Positions 10,899-21,852 of a stretch of DNA of 64,000 bases are shown here, in pieces. Numbering within the stretch: the first letter of the stretch is position 1; every line of letters starts with the position of its first letter. Position numbers and translations under genes: made by a program. The DNA is from Arbacia lixula. Lineage: Eukaryota > Echinodermata > Echinoidea > Arbacioida > Arbaciidae. The stretch lies in contig OZ022597.1 of the NCBI GenBank assembly GCA_963669155.1, positions 14,527,965 to 14,591,964 of the forward strand, in the 5' to 3' direction. Under the pieces are notes generated by a model. It did no database searches. It had not been told where the DNA came from and saw nothing but the letters and a program-made list of their open reading frames with translations.

Positions 10899-13800
10899 TC
10901 AGACTTTAATTCTGTGCTCATACATCTCCAAATACGAATCCATCGTCTTTTCGATGCCTTCGATGACATCCGGGGTCATGTTATCACGTGACGGGGGCTT
11001 GGAGGGGGGCATGAAGCAGGAGCTGCCGAGGGCTCTACCGTAGAAGTCCTTCATCCTCATGAGCTGGTCATCGCCACACGCCTTCCATGTTTTGACAATG
11101 TCCAGCGAGGAGTCCCACGTGAGGAGTGACTCGCTGAACGGGAACCCGACCAGCTCGCAGTACTTCTTCAACACCGCTCGCGGATTGGTCAAGAGATCGT
11201 CCGCGTCGATGACGATAGGGTCCGGCTCGATCTCCGCGCGGACGTACTGCCAGAAGTCGTAGACGTCGGTGATGTTGTAGGTGTCGTCCATGTGGATGCA
11301 GTCTCGGAGCATGTGGAATTTCTTCTCGTCGGCTGCCTCACCGCTCAGCAGCCCCTGCGCCATCTCGTGCTTGAAGTACGAGCTCCGGAAGGACGGAAGC
11401 GACCGCTCGGGGGTCCTGATGAGGAAGGTGTGTCGGAAACCTCGGGGCAGGTACTGTCGAGTCTGCTCGTTGACGCCCAGGCACATGTCCTTCACGAAGA
11501 CGTACTTCCCCGTGGTCGCTTCCAGTCGAGGCTTGATGTTGGCATAGCTGGACGTTATAGACAGATGCAATAAAGAACACTTACCAAAATTATTATTATT
11601 TTTTATTTTTTTACCAAATATCATCACACAGTCATGGGGGTGGGGGAAATGAGAGCTGGGGGGGGGGGGGGCCGGGGGTCACTCATGGATATTGTATAAA
11701 CGGGGATGTTTTCGAAAACTCAAATTAGAAGGAAGAAGAGTAATTACGTTTCCTAAACATAAGATAAGAGATTTTTATATTGATACGACTGTGACTATGA
11801 CTAGCAGTGGCCCTTAACAGTACGATGCATATTCGATTGCATCACATTCATCTAAATCATCTGATCATGATACAATAAGGACATACAGCTAACACGCCAC
11901 AGTAACATTCACATTCTGCATGTCCTCAGTCGTGGCAACCAAAACTTTCTAATGTATTGTAAACGTTTAGTAGGCGAACTTCTGCCACATTTCTACGATC
12001 AATACAATATTTGTCAATCATGATTATCGCAGCGGATCGTTACAAAGCGCGACAGATCTCGTGTAATCGTGTATCAACCTTGGACACGTCCAACGCGCTC
12101 TATTGAAGTGCGCCGTGATCTCCCACGATCTGTAACGATGTGGGACCCTCTTTCGGGTCCCACTAACCATGGCCTGAAAGTTCAAGCGATGACAAACAAT
12201 TCCACGATCAGCCACGAATTGCCAAACGTGGCGCTCGTAATGGATAGCACGGCAGTGGAAACCCGGCATTGTTCAGAAGCAATAATATACCTCTCTCAGC
12301 ATTGGCTGTACTCGTTTGGAGTAGCTTTTGGAGAGCTATAAATGTTAACCAATACCTTGTCAATAAGTCTTTACCCTAAGGTAAAGTATTTTGTTAAAGC
12401 TTAATTCTACATAACGCATAAGGAAAAGCCCTCCCATGATACTTCGTACAGCCACATTCGGGTGTTTATTGCAGTCATGTGGACTTCCGGTCTAGCATAT
12501 GGGACCGGAAGTGGACATGACTGCGAGCAAAATATGGATGCCTCTGCACAGTGAATTATATGGTGGCTCTTTAAGTTTATCAAAAGAGAATTTTCAAGTT
12601 GGTTCTTGTTGCTTGTAATGGTGATTAGCCTAAATGCCGGCTTTATCAGTTAAACCTGAAGGTACCCAACTTAAACAATCTTCTCCGTGAGAATATTGGC
12701 TCTCGTAAATTCATGAGGTATTATTTGATAGAAAGTGGATATCGGCACCACTGCGGTGTCCCTAATGTCAGAATCTTGTTGGGGACAGTAGCCAATCAGA
12801 AATACCGTACTGGCCGTCCTGCAGTCATTGTAATATACTTTCGTCAGTACCTTTTTAAAGTCCGCATTGTTTCTCTAATCATCCAATAATTGGAGAGCCT
12901 AATTTTAAAATTCAAAACAAAGCTGATGAAGCCAAACTTATACAATCCTCTCCATCATAATATTTTTCCCGTGAACTCACGAGGTTTTGAAACATATTTC
13001 CGTCAGTACCCGTTTACAATCTGTGCTGTACCTCTAATCAATGAATGATTGGAGAGCTTGATTATAAAAATCAAATCAAACCTAATGAAGCACAACTTAC
13101 ACAATTCTCTCCGTCACAATGTTAGCCCCAGTCATCTTGCTCATCAGCTCCGTGGTCTTGGCGAAGACGTCCTCGTTGCCCTCGAGCTCCATCGGGAGGT
13201 CGACCCCGAGATTGTGCTTAGCCTCCTTGGTCGACAGGAAGGAGTACACGAATGGCTCCGTCCACACCTGAAGGAAAAAAACACATTTATGGAAAAAAAA
13301 CACGGTTACAGTTCTGCCTCGGTGAAGGAATTCAATAGTGTTTGATTATATAGAGACATAATATATGATTACAACCGACCTCATCTCATGTGCATCAATA
13401 TAACATTATCGCACGCTGGACTATACCATTCAATATGCATGCATGATGGAAGATCGATAAAAGTGAATAGAGACATTTTAGTCGTTTGAAATTTGATCCT
13501 TTTATGATGTCATTGGCGAGATTTGAATGCATTGCGTGCTGGAAACAACTAAGTCAAGCAACATAAGACTAGGCCCTCTTCCCTGTCTGATTTCTCCTTA
13601 CACAACAGACAGGGAAGAGGGCCTAGTCTTTATTGCCAGACATGGTTGTTTCCAGACACAGTTGCGTTCATGCCCTCCACAGATATTGAACATAACAAAC
13701 TGTGCCACAATCAGGGAGCCATGGGTGGGACTGGGTTAATGTTAAGTGTAAGACTAGCAATTATCGCTCCTCGCGGGCCAATTAATCCACACCATCAAAC

Positions 13801-16583
13801 ATCAAAGTACATTATCTTTCAATGTGGTATGACATTTGTAGATTTTTTCACCAGTGATGTACAAGGTCTTATAGAGAATTAGTTTCTCTGACACACATGG
13901 GTTTTAAGGGAAGTGGTGTTAATCGAACGAGCACCCTTCACCTCATCCGTGTTTGTTTGGGTTCCTCGTGAAGACCTGCTTTCGACTGTATATGTATAGG
14001 ACGCTACCTGCATACCTCATTGTGGGAAATGAGTAAATTTTTTCACTAGTGATGTGCACAGATCTTATAGAGAGTCAGTTTCTCTAACACACAAAGGTTA
14101 AGGGAAAAAGTATCGATCGAACGAGCACCCTTCACCTCATTCGTTTGTGTTGGGTTCATCGTGATGTCCTGCTTTGGACTCTTCTTTTAGGATGATGGGC
14201 TAGCTGACCTAGGCCCTGTTGCATAAAACTTACCATCAATGGTAACTCTGTCATCAATGGTAACTACCATGGTAATACCACCCGACAGCCAATCAAAGTC
14301 AAGGTTACCATAGAAGTAATTATTGATGGCAGAGTTACCATTAATGGTAAGTTTTATGTAACGGGGCCCTGGCATTGTAAGATTCTGAAGATCAATCTTT
14401 GGTAAGCATGGTGACATGATATGGCGGTGGAAGAGTCTCAAACATATAACTTAGGCAACTAAATACATATGTTATATATTTTGTTGGTTGTTCGGTTTTT
14501 TTCTTCTCCTGTTTGTAAATCGTATGTTACATGTCTAAAGGGCTAACCGGCTCTAAAAGATGCTTGCACCTTCTCGGTTAGCCCTCTCATTTTATTGTCA
14601 TTGCAATTGTTGTTTTTATGTATGTTTTGTTTTATGCGAAATAAACTTGAACTGAGCTGAATTAAATACCCTCTTGATCCTTGCGTTGCAGAAACTGATT
14701 TTTTTATGTATGTTTTGTTTTATGCAAAATAAACTTAAATTGAATTGAATTGAATACCGCCTTGATCCTTGCGTTACAGAAACTGAGACTTTAAAAATAT
14801 ATATAGAGGCCTAGACATAATATCACAATTGACACATTTCTTGATTTATTCCGTTTATTGGAACCGAGTGTCAATAGGGGATATAAATATGAAGAAGGGC
14901 CTTGAAGCTAGGGAAAGTCCACCCTCAAGTTAAGTTCGTTTTGATAAAAGCAGAAACACGAAAGAAAAACAGTTAGTGGAGGTTTGACAAGAATCAGTAA
15001 AAAGATAACAGAGTCTTGATTTTTTAAGTTCTTTATTTTGTGACGTCGCTTGCAAAATACTATGCTATTAGTTGTGTGGTACTTTTTTGTGAAAAATTCA
15101 CTTTTCTCAAAAGGATATACTGTATACCTTATATATGTATAAATATATAAGTTTATAATTTATAAGCATAAAGATATATGTAGGCTATATTTTTACCTGT
15201 GCATTTGATATACCATTAGACACATACTTTATGCACAGTCACACACCATTATGAATAAGATTTGTTCATTCATGAAAAAACCCCGAGGTATGGCAATTAT
15301 TTGGAATCATACAGCACACACAATATGGGAGGGCAGCACTTAAAGGGATAGTCTACCCTGAAATTAGGTTGGTTTCAGTAACAGCTAGCACAAAGTGAAA
15401 GAAACACATAAGTGAAAGATTGATAAAAAGCCTAGGATCCTAAGATAAGAAAGTTACGATTGTTTCAATTTGTGATTGTGTGACGTCACATGCGAGGTAA
15501 TTCACATTATGTTGTGTACAATTAAAAAAACGACAACATATTTTTCTCAAAAAGATATGCACCATTTTGTGCATTTGATATATCATTATATTCACGTGTT
15601 TACACACATATTACACAAATATTTAAAAAAAGATATTCCTTCATCAAAATCTGAAAAAAAGCAATTTATGAAATCATACAGCACATGGGGAAACACCTCG
15701 CGCGTGACGTAACAAAAAATAGATTAAAAAAATCATAACTTTCGTATCCTTTAACGGATTTTCGTAAAACCTAACATGTTGCGTTCAAAACTCTGTTTTC
15801 AATGAAACGAACTTAAATTCAGGTTGGATTATCGCTTTAAGTGACGGCACAAATCCAAACTTTATATCTTTGACGTATTTTCGTAAAACCCCCATTGATA
15901 ATGACTTCATTCGTCTGCTTATAACTAAACACAATTGAACTTCAGGGTGGATTTTCCCTTAAAAATCATCGAAACTCTTTATATCCCACGTGTTCCCTCC
16001 TTCACAAGAAATAACACAAACCACATGGGGTATTTATTTATTTATTCATTTATTCAAGTCTTCTTTAAAAATACAGTGTAGCAGTTTACTTTACAACAGA
16101 TTGATAACGATGAAACTCTATGACCAGTCAGCTTCCTCCATCGGTGATCATAGTCAAAACTCCGACAACAAAGAATTATATCCCATTCGGGTTTTTTTGT
16201 TTTTTTTTTTTTATCTTTCCCAGTCCCCTTCTCTTTCTTTCTTTTCAATTATTCTTAAAGTATTTATTCATGTCTTTTTCATCCAGGGCTGGCTTCTCAG
16301 TCTGATTAAATATGCTTTCCAGAGGAGCCCCGTCTCATGCACATATATGTTATATACACACAAAAAAAAAACACTGAAATAACCAAATTGATTCAACAAT
16401 CCACACAAATGAATAAATTAATACAATTAAAGAAAATCGTAAACATTGTCAATTTACCTCCATTCCTTCAATGAAGCTCAGACATTTCGTGAGCGCGGTC
16501 GAGACCGTTCGAGGGCTACACCACAAAAACACTTTCACTTGCTTTTGATCTTCCTCAGTTAGGTTTCCGTTCACCTCAAACAT
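10899..16583 (-). CDS. P-loop sulfotransferase family protein (three exons)
   Basis: Minus-strand gene. Exon 1 is 16583-16458 (start ATG at 16583, donor GTAAAT), exon 2 is 13267-13101 (acceptor TTCAG, donor GTAAGT), and exon 3 is 11547-10899 (acceptor CCAG, stop TGA). Lengths 126, 167 and 649 nt join in phase to 313 residues. Residues 19-31 read FLWCSPRTVSTAL, the 5'-phosphosulfate loop that binds the sulfate donor PAPS. FLIRTPERSLPS at 139-150 gives the 3'-phosphate site, with Arg142 and Ser150 spaced R-x7-S as in the family. No signal peptide or membrane segment is seen, so it is probably soluble. The acceptor substrate cannot be told. The short frames on the opposite strand are shadows. 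Plant proteins named aminotransferase-like carry a similar domain, but I see no aminotransferase part here. Confidence 0.85.
11548..13100 (-). other. Sulfotransferase intron 2
   Basis: Contains poly-G near 11660, an inverted repeat at 12471-12524, and GGGACCC...GGGTCCC at 12141-12163. No internal gene seen. Confidence 0.6.
12471..12524. repeat. Inverted repeat (22-bp arms)
   Basis: GCAGTCATGT plus GGACTTCCGGTC pairs with GACCGGAAGTGGACATGACTGC, with two mismatches and a loop of about 10 bp. It could form a hairpin in the sulfotransferase intron RNA. Confidence 0.75.
13539..13655. repeat. Nested inverted repeat / foldback element
   Basis: Outer arms CTGGAAACAAC and GTTGTTTCCAG surround inner, perfectly paired 23-bp arms (GACTAGGCCCTCTTCCCTGT... 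at about 13567) across a loop of about 16 bp. It lies in sulfotransferase intron 1 and is probably a small foldback transposon. Confidence 0.8.
13841..14178. repeat. Tandem duplication, period about 195 bp
   Basis: The runs TTTTTCACCAGTGATGT and TTTTTCACTAGTGATGT, and ACGAGCACCCTTCACCTCAT, recur 195 bp apart. About 1.7 copies, moderately diverged. Confidence 0.75.
14212..14369. mobile_element. Palindromic MITE, family 8
   Basis: Inverted ends GGCCCTGTTGCATAAAACTT and AAGTTTTATGTAACGGGGCC, with ACCATNNATGGTAAC arms around a CCAATCAAA-rich centre. One of six copies (18593, 23336, 43951, 44897, 52706). Confidence 0.88.
14539..14785 (+). mobile_element. 3' end of a non-LTR retrotransposon with stem-loop and duplicated tail
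   Basis: AGGGCTAACCG (14539-14549) pairs perfectly with CGGTTAGCCCT (14575-14585). Then comes TTTTATGCGAAATAAACTTG and a TGAAT-type tail. The tail segment is duplicated once, ending TTGAATTGAATTGAAT. A 3' stem-loop plus short tandem tail is typical of several non-LTR clades. No reverse-transcriptase frame is left, so the clade is not assigned. Confidence 0.6.
14910..15958. mobile_element. TTAA MITE, family 1, interrupted by a second copy
   Basis: The left end AGGGAAAGTCCACCCTCAAG and the right end TTCAGGGTGGATTTTCCCT belong to one element. It is split at 15340 by another copy (15344-15836). The outer TTAA is kept only on the right. Confidence 0.82.
15344..15836. mobile_element. TTAA MITE, family 1, nested copy
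   Basis: TTAA lies at 15340-15343 and 15837-15840. The ends are AGGGATAGTCTACCCTGAA and its inverse near 15815-15836. The empty site would read CACTTAAGTG. Confidence 0.85.
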
Positions 16584-17476
16584 CGTGATATCGGAGTTCT
16601 TAATTGTGTTCTGGAGATGGTTGTTGCAAAACTTTGATTATCGCAACATGAACTGTCCACCAGATATCCCCGGGCGTGTCGCCTTACAAGTTCCAAGTGG
16701 TCGGACGCCTTTTAACAGGGAACTGTTTCTGAAAACTACTTCTAGCAGATGGAATGATTTATTAGTATGATGTCCTCGAAGTCCTGATAAGGAAAATGTT
16801 TACACATTGCCAGCATTTAGTTATGATTTGAAGACGATATATAATTTCTGTCGTGGGAATGCTGTTCTTGGTAGCGTAGGCCGACTCTATAGAAGATCGC
16901 TCTGAACTGCATTGTGTATGTAAAAGACCTTTGCATACTATACAATGAGCATGATAAGGTTTAGAGCATTCGGGTCCAACGAACTGTATTCTGTTATCTG
17001 TTATTGTCTGCTGGGAGAGGCGTTACGTAACATTTGATAAGTCAATAACCACAATAGTTCGATTGGTCGCCTACTGCGTACCTGGCAGATCATGTCAACA
17101 AAAACGCCCCTCTTACGGTGCCTGGAAAACGTGTCCTTAAATTTGCCCGGGAGGGAAAAATGCCGGGGAAAAATGCCACATTTAGAGTATTTTTAAATGA
17201 TGTACAGTGTGTTCCACCGAAATGGAAAACTGATCTGTACCAACATTATTCATCTCGTATTTCAAATTGATAAATTATGGCCCTTTTCAAGATGGACAAT
17301 CAAAACACAACTTTGGAGCCGTCTCACCTCGGAATGTAGATAAAGTGCCACATTTCGAGTTAAGACTGTCTGTCCTTCAACTCTTAGCATTAATTGCTTA
17401 GTGTGATGTGTGCGTATTGTGTTCGTTCATGCACATGAATCCCATATACAAGAGCGTTTTGTGGTCCATGGTTTAA
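16584..17476. other. Upstream region of the sulfotransferase
   Basis: Probably promoter and 5' UTR on the minus strand. A possible upstream non-coding exon could not be placed. No other gene seen. Confidence 0.35.
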
Positions 17477-17855
17477 AGGTAGCCCGTCCCTTTTGCAGAC
17501 CTAATTCTGAAAGTTCCCTGACTTTGTCATCATTTGAGAGAGAGAGAGAGAGAGGCTATATAACCTCTCACTGGAATTGACAAAGCGCAATATTCGGTTT
17601 TGAGGAAATAATGTTCGATAATTGATCGAGCTTTCTTTTTTCGTACCACGAAAATAGTCGTAATTTCAAAAAGTTAACGGTCGGCAATCAATTTGAATCA
17701 AATCTCAGTGTTAGATTGTCATTTATTCTACAGCATTTATAGTACCTTTGATCTTAAAATTTCACAGTTGGAATCCCAAAGATACATGTTACACAGTTAC
17801 ATATATGCAAACTTTCATGAAGTTTGCAGATATTTGTAAAAGGGACGGGTCATCT
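17477..17855. mobile_element. TTAA MITE, family 2, shorter relative
   Basis: TTAA at 17473-17476 and 17856-17859. Ends AGGTAGCCCGTCCCTTTTGC and AAAAGGGACGGGTCATCT. At 379 bp it is shorter than the 520-bp form and diverged inside. It holds a GA run near 17540. Confidence 0.82.
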
Positions 17856-18592
17856 TTAAAAAGAAAGTGATACCTCGATCTGACCAATAACATCTGAACA
17901 TTGTTGCGCACTTATTCTAGATCATCATGTGGCCCCTTCAAGCAGGAATACAGAGCAACTGAAAAAGTTGTCCTCGCAATACGATGTGGCTAACGAGAAA
18001 TTTAGACCTTAACATAAAAAACGCCCCACGTACACGATAAAGTAAGGGTCCGTCACTCCACCAAAATGTTCTCCCGGACCGCTTCGTACAATCTTAACAC
18101 TATTATTTTTAATTTTTACCCTCTTTCGTCATGAAAAACCGCTTTATTCTTTATGCGCTATAAATTATGTATGCATTTTGTTTATCGGCGAGTATCACAC
18201 AAAACAGCATTGCGTCCGGTATACAGGCACGGCTAAAGATGATCCGCTTTTGCAAACAAAATAAAATAATGGAAAACATATTGCACGAATCACAAGTACA
18301 ATAATTAGGTACACTTTTTGAATCATGAAACTTGACAGTGACGTAGAAGTCACATATACCTACAGCATGAAAACATATAAATGTAGCTAGCGCCTCTTAA
18401 CATTGATTTCCTGCTCAAATACAAAGTGAAGTTGGAATTTCAATTGGTTTTTTTTTTCAGATAATCATTATTTTATAACCATTGTCACGAAGCTAGCAAG
18501 AAAATAATGGAGATTTTGGTCTCTTTGAGGTTCTTAGATAGAGGCGTCCAACATAATTCCCTCAGTTGGTCTGCAAGTACATGTACTGTATA
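17856..18592. other. Non-coding intergenic stretch
   Basis: No exon or known repeat recognised. Confidence 0.4.
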
Positions 18593-18743
18593 GGGCCCCG
18601 TTGCATAAAACTTACCATCAATCGCAAATCCAGCAATAACTACCATGGTAATATAGCTCGACAGCCAATTGAATTCAAGGTTTCCATAGATGTTGCCATT
18701 CGTAGCAAAGTAACTACCAATGGTAAGTTCTATGTAACAGGGC
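18593..18743. mobile_element. Palindromic MITE, family 8
   Basis: Ends GGGCCCCGTTGCATAAAACT and GTAAGTTCTATGTAACAGGG, with the same ACCATGGTAATA and AGCCAATTGAAT core as at 14212. Confidence 0.85.
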
Positions 18744-19190
18744 TTCAAATCGACGACCCGGCTAAACTTCCAGATGAAATGTAGTATAGCCCGGCACATT
18801 AAAAAGCAGCAATTTGCCTGTTAAAGCATTCTGGTATAGTTAAGTATCCGTCAAAAGACACTATTGGAATACGATTGAATGTACACTGACTGGATATCAC
18901 CATTCAGCTGTGCCAACACGGCACAGCTGGTCTTCCGGGGGATCCTTAAAGCAAATAATAAGTTACATCAAGACATTTTATAAACTAATATGAATAATTG
19001 AATATCATATTCTTATTGAATTAATACGTGTAAATAACATTTCCGAATATTACAACTGATACTAATCCATAATTTACTTCCTCATTACCTCAGTCTCCAC
19101 TTAACACCTGATCCCACCGAATCCCTTATCCCCGCCCAAGAGGTACATGCATGTTATTAGGTTGAAGAGAGTTATACAAATACTTCCTTT

Positions 19191-19504
19191 GTAATTTTCG
19201 AGTTCCTACGTTATTTTTCATGAATTGAGATCGGAAACATTACTTCCCTCAATTTACTGTAACTTTGGCAACTAAAATATAACCCTGTCCTGCCAGTCCA
19301 CCCCCCCCCCCCCCCCCCCCCATTGTATTTCTTTCGGATAGACGACAACAAGTCTATATGTTAATTGTAATTTTCGAGTTCCTACATTATTTTTCATGAA
19401 TTGAGATCGGAAACATTACTTCCATCAATTTACTGTGACTCTGGCAACTAGAATAAAACCCTGTCCTGCCAGTCCACCCCCCCCCCCCCCCCCCCCCCCC
19501 CCCC
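19191..19504. repeat. 176-bp tandem duplication, each copy ending in poly-C
   Basis: The unit starts GTAATTTTCGAGTTCCTACG at 19191 and again at 19367. Both copies end CTGTCCTGCCAGTCCA before 20-30 C. Copies differ at only a few positions, so the duplication is recent. Confidence 0.88.
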
Positions 19505-21743
19505 AAGGTGCCAATACATGTACAGTAAATGTACTGGCTGAATCCGCTTATGTCTTACGACTTTGGGCTAGTATTGTCTAATGTGGCTTTTCTCTCAACG
19601 CAACCACATATCAGTCAACGTAACATATTCACGAATATGCTATTTTCTTCTAAATTTTTGCGGTTTTCTTTTGTAAAAGGTCGCAACATTTAGCTCAGAA
19701 TCGCTGTACATTGACCATTGCATTGGCGACTGCTAATTTTTAGTGTCATGAAATTGCTGTTTTCTCGTGATACCTGATGAATTACATTTCGGGCACAGGT
19801 TAAGAAAGTAATGCTCACAGGTGAGTACCTCATAAGTACTAAATGAATCTTGATTAGATCCGGTGCCTGGAAGTTGGAAGGACATTTCACTTGCGTCGCC
19901 TTTGTGGTTCACTTGTGCATGTGTGACATGTCTTGTTCAATCCAATCTAGGCCTACTGTCTAAAAAGTTAAAGAACTTAAGTCGGACTTTACTTCTTCAG
20001 TTGTCACTTTATTTTATTTCTGTGAGAAATTCAGAAATGTCACTAGAGTGTATAAACAGTGGTGAATGTTTGTGTACCTATGCAGGAATGGGTAGATTAT
20101 TTTGGCTTTTGGGTAGGCTTTTGGAAAACACCTCGGTCAATGTCAGTCATTGTCATTATGTCAGTTGGTTCCTCTCAATGATGGTGGAACTGGAAGGGAA
20201 GTACAAGTTCCTGTACGATGGGGCGACCAAATTTTGCGCACATTTTGTTTTTCTTGACGATTCCTAAAAAACACCTAGATTATTACACATGACGATGATG
20301 ACGTCCAATAGTATACCTCAAAAGAACGAGAATATCTTATTTAATCATGGCCTGGAATTCAAATTTCAGATTAAAATCAATGTAATTTCGAGAAGTTTGC
20401 AACACTTACTGACTCCGCCGTCCACTCACATCTGTGACCTAATTTTGTGCAGTAAGTTCGCTGCCCTCTTGTGTTCGACGAGTGTCAAAACTTTCGAAAA
20501 CCACCTCGTATTGTCAAGCACATACCAGCCATTTGAGTAAATACTTCGAAATTGGCAATATTATTATCTTTTATTGATTTTATGGACGTAGATGATGTAT
20601 CTTGTTCGACTGTTCGAAGAATACAGTACCTTAGTCCCACGTATGCATCGTGTATCCTTCTCTCGTTTAGGTGTAGTCTATTAATACTACTAGTATCGGG
20701 GTAACAAACAAGGGTATTCAAAGGGCCAGATGCCAGAATCTGTCTTTGGCTGTTACTTTGGGTCATTGAATTCGCGGAGACTCTGCAAATCCAACATTAC
20801 AACTTAAAGTTACAGCCAGAGACAGATTTTTCAGTCAAATGTTAGGTCAAAACCTGATAAAGAATCTAAGTGGTACGTAGTATTCCTGCACTTCACAAGC
20901 AAGGTAGAGGACTGGTGAAATCTGCAAGCATCTTCAGAGGAAGAGTTGTCGATCATAATATGCCCTCCATACTCAGAGACAAATTACTGGATGTAGTTTA
21001 ATCATCAATTATAAAAAAAAAGATCCGCACAACTTTTGTGCACTCACAGCATGCAGAGCTGTGCCAAATTATTCCATCAAGATATCTGTGCTTACCCAAG
21101 GAAATAGTTCCTTTTGGGACAGCCACCCAAAATTTGCAATATTTAACTAACCGAAATTTGCATTTTTTAACTAACTCGATAATTCTTAAACAGGACAACA
21201 TGTAATTATAGGGGTTGAGTAAAAATGGGGCATGGAAAATTTGTTTATTCACATTTCATTGTTTGTATCCCCAACCTACACCTTCACACTAAACCTAGCA
21301 CACCGTGGTCACGTTTTCCCTAATCACACGGTCCTGTATATTTTAATTTTCTTTTAAAAAAAATTATAAACTCAATGACAGGGGTTCTGTATATTTCAAT
21401 TTTCTTTAAAAATAAACTATATGTAACCCTCAAACCATCGCTATATTAGGTTGCAATTTTCACTTTGGGTGGCTGTCCTAGAAGGAACTCTTCCCCTGCC
21501 CAGTTTTCATCTTAATACTCAAGCAATTATTTGTATCTTCATGAAAGTGCTTCATGTTTAAGGTAAATATTATTATTATTGAACCAATTTCTTTTTAACT
21601 TAAAAAATGTAATGTTTTGCAAAGAGACAGTAGATATTAAGTCTTTCTTTTGCTATTGCCCTCTGTAATGATAGATGATTGATCAATCTGTTGGAAAAAT
21701 TAGCAGAGAAATGTATTCATCTTATTGTGTTTTTTCTCTCTAG
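19505..21743. other. Upstream region of the zinc-finger gene
   Basis: The open frame at 19863-20267 shows no family resemblance. A first non-coding exon and the promoter of the gene at 21853 should lie here, but I cannot place them. Confidence 0.35.
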
Positions 21744-21852
21744 TCTAGACATATTCACCTGTGATGCCTGTGCGTCAACATCAACTAGGGGCATAACTTG
21801 ATTGCCATGCACCCTCCCCTAACAAGCACTGACCGCTACAGCCAGAGAGTGG
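21744..21852 (+). other. Probable 5' UTR part of the zinc-finger gene's first coding exon
   Basis: A strong acceptor (TTTTTTCTCTCTAG, ending at 21743) precedes 109 nt of untranslated sequence before ATG 21853. A weaker AG at 21841 is an alternative. Confidence 0.5.

Noticed and set aside
11059-11573. Plus-strand frames opposite the sulfotransferase last exon
   Set aside because: Shadows; the minus strand carries the family motifs and valid splice junctions.
12131-12170. GGGACCC...GGGTCCCAC hairpin as a possible terminator or histone stem-loop
   Set aside because: Does not match the histone 3' stem-loop and lies inside an intron.
19863-20267. 134-residue plus-strand frame
   Set aside because: No recognisable domain, no flanking splice logic, composition like intergenic DNA.
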